Part shown: piece by piece, positions 52,250-56,941 of the stretch
Numbering within the stretch: position 1 is the stretch's first letter
Layout: each line of letters starts with the position of its first letter
Assembly: GCA_947462685.1 (NCBI GenBank)
Contig: CANHPL010000011.1
Coordinates: 1 to 56,941 of the forward strand
Length of the DNA stretch: 56,941 nt
Direction: 5' to 3'
Source: Burkholderiaceae bacterium
GTDB taxonomy: Bacteria; Pseudomonadota; Gammaproteobacteria; Burkholderiales; Burkholderiaceae
Notes under the pieces: generated by a model
The model's database searches: none
Told to the model about the DNA's origin: nothing
Seen by the model: only the letters and a program-made list of their open reading frames with translations
Position numbers and translations under genes: made by a program

Positions 52250-53062
52250 ATGAATGTCATCTCAAAATCGTGCCTATCTTTTTATTGCCTTCTCAATATT
52301 GCTGTATGGCCATTTTTTAGCTTTGCGCAAACTACTGCAGATGAAATTGCAAAATATCGCGAGATGATTGCTGACGGAAACCCCTCTGAGTTATATGAGA
52401 TGGCAGGTGAAGAATTATGGAAAAAACCTGCAGGACCTAAAAATATTAGTCTTGAGCAATGTGATTTGGGTATGGGGCCTGGTGTGGTGGATGGCGCTGC
52501 TGCGAGATTGCCAAAGTACTTTAAAGATACCAACCGCGTACAGGATCTTGAGTCGCGACTGATGACTTGTATGGAAACCTTACAGGGAATATCTGCGCAG
52601 AGTGTCATTGACGCGAAATTTGGTGCAGGACCAAAAAAAGATATGGATGCCATCGTGGCTTTTGTAGTAACTAAATCTAAGGGACAAAAAGTCAATGTCA
52701 GCATAGCTCACCCCAAAGAAAAATCGATGTATGAGATGGGTAAGAAAGCATTTAATTTCCAGGGTGGCCCTTATGATTTCTCCTGCGCTTCTTGCCACAA
52801 TGCTCCAGGAAAAAGAATTCGACTACAAGATTTACCAAACTTAACCACCAAAGAGGGAGCAATTGCTGGTTGGGGTTATTGGCCAGCCTACCGCGTATCT
52901 AGTGGACAATTTTGGACGATGCAACAACGTATAAACGATTGCTTACGACAACAGCGTTTCCCATTTCCTATTTATGGTTCTGACTTTACGATTGCTGTCT
53001 CGATGTATATGGCAGTTACAGCCAATGGTGGCATTACTCAGACACCAGGGTTAAAGAGATAA
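52250..53062 (+). CDS. soxA: SoxA, c-type cytochrome subunit of SoxAX
   Basis: A 270-residue periplasmic cytochrome that with SoxX joins thiosulfate to SoxY. One heme motif is visible, CASCHN, so it is the mono-heme form. The active-site cysteine ligand is probably in QRINDCLRQQRFP, and two more cysteines (EQCDLG, LMTCMET) likely form the structural disulfide. The start is uncertain: ATG 52250 gives a signal peptide ending near SFAQ; ATG 52217 and GTG 52202 would overlap soxZ. Confidence 0.93.
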   Translation: MNVISKSCLSFYCLLNIAVWPFFSFAQTTADEIAKYREMIADGNPSELYEMAGEELWKKPAGPKNISLEQCDLGMGPGVVDGAAARLPKYFKDTNRVQDLESRLMTCMETLQGISAQSVIDAKFGAGPKKDMDAIVAFVVTKSKGQKVNVSIAHPKEKSMYEMGKKAFNFQGGPYDFSCASCHNAPGKRIRLQDLPNLTTKEGAIAGWGYWPAYRVSSGQFWTMQQRINDCLRQQRFPFPIYGSDFTIAVSMYMAVTANGGITQTPGLKR

Positions 53063-53064
53063 CG

Positions 53065-53712
53065 ATGAAACACACTATCAAAATGCCTCTTAAAAAAATA
53101 TGTATCTTTGCCGCCATAATTAGTGGATTTTGTTGTTCACTTGTAACAAACGCGCAATCTACAACATTCGATAAGAACTTTACAGTCATGATGAAGGAAA
53201 GTTTTCGCACAGAAGGAATTTCGAACATCACTCGTATTGATCAAGATGCCAATCAAAAGCTTTGTTCTGATGAAAAATTCTATATGTCAAAAGTAGGAGC
53301 AATTAAAGCTCGCGAAATAGAAAAAAAGAACATGGCCTCGATTGCCCAACCAGCAGATGGCAACTATATTGGTGATTGGAAAAGTGGTGAGGCAATTGCA
53401 CAAAGTGGTCGCGGGGCAACTTGGACGGATACTGCCGAATCAACGGTTGGCGGAGGCTGTTATAACTGCCATGAAATCAATAAAAAAGAACTCTCCTATG
53501 GCAATATTGGACCAAGCTTATGGAACTATGGAAAAAATCGCGGGTATTCTAAAGAATTGATCATGTATACCTGGAATCGTATTAATAACTCAAAAGCCTA
53601 CAATGCATGCAGTAATATGCCTCGGTTTGGACATTTCAAGCTACTCTCCGAAAAACAGATGCAAGATGTCATGGCTTTGTTATTAGACCCAAATTCCCCT
53701 GTTAATCAATAA
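53065..53712 (+). CDS. soxX: SoxX, c-type cytochrome subunit of SoxAX
   Basis: A 215-residue periplasmic cytochrome with a signal peptide (about 1-31, ending TNAQ), one heme motif GGGCYNCHEI and a likely methionine ligand in SNMPRFGHF. The region before the heme is longer than in the shortest SoxX proteins. It starts two bases after soxA. Confidence 0.93.
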   Translation: MKHTIKMPLKKICIFAAIISGFCCSLVTNAQSTTFDKNFTVMMKESFRTEGISNITRIDQDANQKLCSDEKFYMSKVGAIKAREIEKKNMASIAQPADGNYIGDWKSGEAIAQSGRGATWTDTAESTVGGGCYNCHEINKKELSYGNIGPSLWNYGKNRGYSKELIMYTWNRINNSKAYNACSNMPRFGHFKLLSEKQMQDVMALLLDPNSPVNQ

Positions 53713-53725
53713 CAGGAACTAACAG

Positions 53726-55456
53726 ATGACTATCCATCGTCGAGAGTTCTTACAAGCTCTTGCTATAGCATCTGTTGGTGGATTGGGTTTGCATTCCCAA
53801 TTTGCCCAAGCTCAAAGATCAGCAAAATCCTTCTATGATCTTCCCAAGTTTGGTAATGTACATTTCTTACACTTCACCGATTGCCATGCACAGTTATTAC
53901 CCGTCTATTTTCGGGAACCTAGCGTTAATTTAGGTATTGGTTCTTTAGAAGGAAAAACACCACATCTCGTCGGTGATTATTTTCTAAGGGCCAATGGTAT
54001 TCAATCTGGATCGAGGATGGCTCACGCCTTTACTCACCTTAACTTTGCAGAAGCGGCCAAAAATTATGGACGCATGGGTGGTTTTGCTCACCTAGCAACA
54101 TTAGTTAAGCAGCTCAAGGCGTCAAGACCAGAATCCCTTTTATTAGATGGTGGTGATACCTGGCAAGGGTCGGCAACCGCTTTGTGGACCAAGGGGCAAG
54201 ATATGGCAGATGCTGCCTTAGCGCTTGGCGTAGATGTGATGACAGCACATTGGGAAATGACCCTCGGAGAAGAGCGTGTCTTAGAAATTGTGAATAAAGA
54301 CTTCAAAGGCAAAATTGACTTCATTGCACAAAATATTAAAACGACAGATTTTGGAGATGAAGTTTTTCCGGGCTATACCTTACGTAAAATGAATGGCATC
54401 TCAGTTGGCATTATTGGTCAAGCATTCCCTTACACACCCATTGCAAATCCTAGTTATTTAATTCCCAATTGGACCTTTGGTATTCAAGAAGAAAATTTAC
54501 AAAAAACCATCCAGGAAGTCAAAAGTAAAGGCGCAAAACTGATTATCTTGTTATCCCATAATGGAATGGATGTAGATTTAAAACTAGCCTCGCGTGTGTC
54601 AGGCCTGCACGCTATTTTGGGAGGCCATACACATGATGGCGTACCAATACCCGTGATGGTTAAAAATCCTGGTGGCCGAACCCTTGTGACGAATGCAGGC
54701 TCCAACGGCAAGTATTTAGGCGTATTAGATTTTGAGGTAAAGGGTGGGCAAGTAGTGGATTATCGCTATAAGTTACTACCTGTATTTTCGAATTTAATCT
54801 CGCCAGATCCAAGCATGTCTGCATTGATTCAATCGATCAGAAAACCTTTTGAAGAAAAGCTACAAGAGCCCTTAGCAACAACTGACACCTTGTTATATCG
54901 CCGTGGAAACTTTAATGGTAGTTTTGATCAATTAATTTTGGATGGATTGATGGCGCAAAAAAATGCTGAGATTGCGTTTTCTCCGGGATTTCGCTGGGGT
55001 ACAACCCTATTGCCGGGTCAAACGATCACTATGGAACACCTGATGGATCAGACCGCAATTACATATCCTTACACCACCGTCAATATGATGAGTGGTGAAA
55101 TGATAAAAACGGTCCTAGAAGACGTGGCAGATAATCTATTTAATCCAGATCCTTATTACCAACAAGGTGGTGATATGGTACGTGTTGGTGGTCTACAGTA
55201 CCGGATAGACCCAACAGCATCCATGGGTAATCGTATTTCAGAGATGCGCCTTCAGGGTAAATTATTGGATGCCCACAAGACCTATCGAGTGGCTGGTTGG
55301 GCACCTGTTAGTGCCGTAGCGAAAGAAGTTGGTGGAGAGCCGATTTGGGATGTGATCGCAAGGCATTTGCGCGATATGAAAATAGTTAAGTCGACTCGAA
55401 TTAATGAACCAAGTATCGTGAGTATTTCTAAAAACCCAGGTTATCAAAAGCATTAA
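53726..55456 (+). CDS. soxB: SoxB, thiosulfohydrolase
   Basis: A 576-residue dimetal hydrolase that releases sulfate from SoxY-bound thiosulfonate. It has a twin-arginine leader (TIHRREFLQALAIASVGGLG). Metal-site motifs are HFTDCHAQL, LLDGGDTWQGSATA, GGHTHDG and NAGSNGKYLG, all as in the 5'-nucleotidase superfamily members of the SoxB type. It is the last sox gene in the run; soxCD do not follow. Confidence 0.96.
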   Translation: MTIHRREFLQALAIASVGGLGLHSQFAQAQRSAKSFYDLPKFGNVHFLHFTDCHAQLLPVYFREPSVNLGIGSLEGKTPHLVGDYFLRANGIQSGSRMAHAFTHLNFAEAAKNYGRMGGFAHLATLVKQLKASRPESLLLDGGDTWQGSATALWTKGQDMADAALALGVDVMTAHWEMTLGEERVLEIVNKDFKGKIDFIAQNIKTTDFGDEVFPGYTLRKMNGISVGIIGQAFPYTPIANPSYLIPNWTFGIQEENLQKTIQEVKSKGAKLIILLSHNGMDVDLKLASRVSGLHAILGGHTHDGVPIPVMVKNPGGRTLVTNAGSNGKYLGVLDFEVKGGQVVDYRYKLLPVFSNLISPDPSMSALIQSIRKPFEEKLQEPLATTDTLLYRRGNFNGSFDQLILDGLMAQKNAEIAFSPGFRWGTTLLPGQTITMEHLMDQTAITYPYTTVNMMSGEMIKTVLEDVADNLFNPDPYYQQGGDMVRVGGLQYRIDPTASMGNRISEMRLQGKLLDAHKTYRVAGWAPVSAVAKEVGGEPIWDVIARHLRDMKIVKSTRINEPSIVSISKNPGYQKH

Positions 55457-55589
55457 ACAATCGAACAGTCATTGGAACCCCCACCCCTTATTTGTAAATA
55501 TGTTTTTAGTAACTTCTGTCTCTAAAGGAGGGGTATTCTAAGTAGTTTATTATGAAGTATCAATAAGAAATCATATTAGGAGGATCAAA

Positions 55590-56393
55590 ATGGATAATCA
55601 AGATAATTTTTCACGCAGGAATGCAATTAAACTCGGACTTGGAACTGCCGCTGCAACGATGGTTTCGAGTGGCGCATCAGCGGCAAATCCTGCAGATCCA
55701 AAAACCATGTTTAAGGTTCCACAGGTATTTATTCCGATTGCGGATCAAAAAGAGCAATTCCCGGTTCGAAGAATTTATTGCATCGGAAGAAATTATGCGG
55801 CACATGCCAGAGAAATGGGTTCAGACCCAACGCGCGAACCACCATTTTTTTTCCAAAAGCCAACTGATGCAATTCAGTATGTTGCGCCCAATACGATTGG
55901 TGACCACCCATATCCGACACTGACGAATAATTACCATTATGAAGTTGAATTAGTCGCAGCAATTCACATTGGTGGTAGAGATATCAAAATGGAAAATGCC
56001 TTGAATCATGTCTGGGGATATGCGCTTGGATTAGATATGACGAGAAGAGATTTACAACGCGCCATGGGAGATCAAAAAAAGCCATGGGAAATTGGTAAAT
56101 CATTCGATCATTCTGCACCTATTGGCCCATTATTTCCAGTATCGAAAATTGGGCATTTCAAAGAAGGCAATATTCAATTATCTGTCAATGGTGTTGTAAA
56201 GCAAAAATCGGATTTAAAACAAATGATTTGGTCTGTAGCCGAACAGATTGTCAAACTTTCAGAGGCTAACGAATTATTTCCTGGTGATATTATTTATTCA
56301 GGAACCCCAGAAAATGTTGGACCAGTTGTTAGGGGTGATGTAATTCGGTGCCAGATCCAAAAGTTGCCTGACCTTGTGATTAAGATTGTTTAA
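55590..56393 (+). CDS. Fumarylacetoacetate-hydrolase-family protein with twin-arginine leader
   Basis: A 267-residue FAH-fold protein. The metal ligands are probably in YEVELVAAIHIGG and LGLDMTRRDLQ, with YCIGRNYAAHAREMG before and GTPENVGPV near the end. The N-terminus is unusual: FSRRNAIKLGLGTAAATMVS followed by SGASAANP looks like a Tat signal with an AxA cleavage site, while FAH enzymes are normally cytoplasmic. GGAGGA precedes the ATG, so the start is secure. It follows sox but is 133 bases away with its own likely promoter. Substrate unknown. Confidence 0.88.
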   Translation: MDNQDNFSRRNAIKLGLGTAAATMVSSGASAANPADPKTMFKVPQVFIPIADQKEQFPVRRIYCIGRNYAAHAREMGSDPTREPPFFFQKPTDAIQYVAPNTIGDHPYPTLTNNYHYEVELVAAIHIGGRDIKMENALNHVWGYALGLDMTRRDLQRAMGDQKKPWEIGKSFDHSAPIGPLFPVSKIGHFKEGNIQLSVNGVVKQKSDLKQMIWSVAEQIVKLSEANELFPGDIIYSGTPENVGPVVRGDVIRCQIQKLPDLVIKIV

Positions 56394-56474
56394 TCTTTTT
56401 AGATGAATCGCGTCTGCAGCAATCGTTGAAATTAGGGATAATAAGGATATTGTTAATAATTTCCAAGGATAACC

Positions 56475-56897
56475 ATGCGAATTGAAGATACCGATCCGGC
56501 CAGACATGCTGCTATTGAGTATCCCATGGAAGTCAGTGCTCCTGTATTTGCACCGATCAAGGTCCTTGAAGAAAAAGATAAGGCAGTCAATATCGCCAGG
56601 CAAAATGCTCAACTCGAATATGACCGCATCATGGAGCAAGCAGAAGTATTGGTAAAACAGGCCAAGGCGTTACAAGCTAGACTTGATGCTACAGAAATGG
56701 TTCATGCTGCCAAATTTAGTTTCAATCCGATTCATGGCAAAGTCTATCACTTATATATTGATCAAAAAAATCAAACCAATCTATTGATTCAGAATGGACC
56801 AAATGATTGGAGTTGCGGCATTCCCCATAACTGGACCTATTCCTACGCAGTCAAAAAGTTAGGCGATAGCACTTGGGCTATTGTTGATGAAGCTTAA
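56475..56897 (+). CDS. Small conserved protein, possibly DUF2452 type
   Basis: A 140-residue protein with a helical, charged middle region (about 36-75, likely coiled coil) and a C-terminal domain with KFSFNPIHGKVYHLYIDQKN and GPNDWSCGIP. I tentatively relate it to DUF2452. No signal peptide or span. An AAGGA site precedes the ATG. Function unknown. Confidence 0.7.
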   Translation: MRIEDTDPARHAAIEYPMEVSAPVFAPIKVLEEKDKAVNIARQNAQLEYDRIMEQAEVLVKQAKALQARLDATEMVHAAKFSFNPIHGKVYHLYIDQKNQTNLLIQNGPNDWSCGIPHNWTYSYAVKKLGDSTWAIVDEA

Positions 56898-56941
56898 CTA
56901 ACCAGCTACTATTCCACCATCCAAAACAATTGTTTGACCTG
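56898..56941 (-). CDS. C-terminal end of an SDR-family gene (partial)
   Basis: On minus, the last codons before a TAG at 56898-56900 read GQTIVLDGGIVAG, the typical end of a short-chain dehydrogenase. The gene runs out of the window and converges tightly on the small gene before it. Only 14 codons can be seen. Confidence 0.6.
   Translation of the reverse strand, partial: GQTIVLDGGIVAG

Overview
The window is A+T-rich DNA from an aerobic anoxygenic phototrophic proteobacterium, most likely a freshwater betaproteobacterium related to Polynucleobacter. That placement is an inference from the order of the photosynthesis genes, the C5-pathway hemA, the oxygen-dependent cyclase acsF, the many Bug-type solute-binding proteins and the low GC. 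No rRNA or tRNA is present to confirm it.

Positions 1-37780 hold most of a photosynthesis gene cluster. It starts inside bchY and runs bchZ, a 35-codon ORF, pufB, an unassigned 73-residue membrane protein, then pufA-L-M-C, closed by a strong terminator. Carotenoid genes follow: crtI-crtB on plus and crtC-crtD-crtA on minus, with the regulators ppsR and an aerR/ppaA-type gene upstream on the same minus strand. A divergent promoter region with two PpsR-like sites drives bchF-N-B-H-L-M, an lhaA-type transporter, puhA-B-C, a small conserved ORF, acsF, puhE and ispH. A PpsR site precedes bchG, an orf428-type transporter gene, bchP, tspO, hemA and dxs. The convergent bciB gene has a 43-residue single-span membrane peptide encoded just upstream. 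Together these genes encode the reaction centre, LH1, a spheroidene-type carotenoid branch, most of the bacteriochlorophyll pathway and redox/light control. hemA, dxs and ispH feed precursors. bchC, bchX, bchD, bchI, crtE, crtF and puc (LH2) genes are not in the window.

Positions 38013-42734 hold a decayed toxin gene with an apparently intact antitoxin and operator, then a peroxide-defence block: ahpC-ahpF on minus, divergent oxyR on plus, and a nitroreductase.

Positions 42946-51335 hold an accessory catabolic region: three Bug-family binding proteins, two cupins, a ThDP-dependent enzyme, a carboxymuconolactone decarboxylase-like protein, an alpha/beta hydrolase and an SDR. Its substrate cannot be read from sequence.

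Positions 51433-55456 hold soxY-Z-A-X-B for thiosulfate oxidation, with no soxCD in the window. They are followed by a FAH-family protein with a twin-arginine leader, a small DUF-type protein and the last codons of an SDR gene on minus. The whole reads as a photoheterotroph that supplements its energy with light and reduced sulfur and lives with oxygen.
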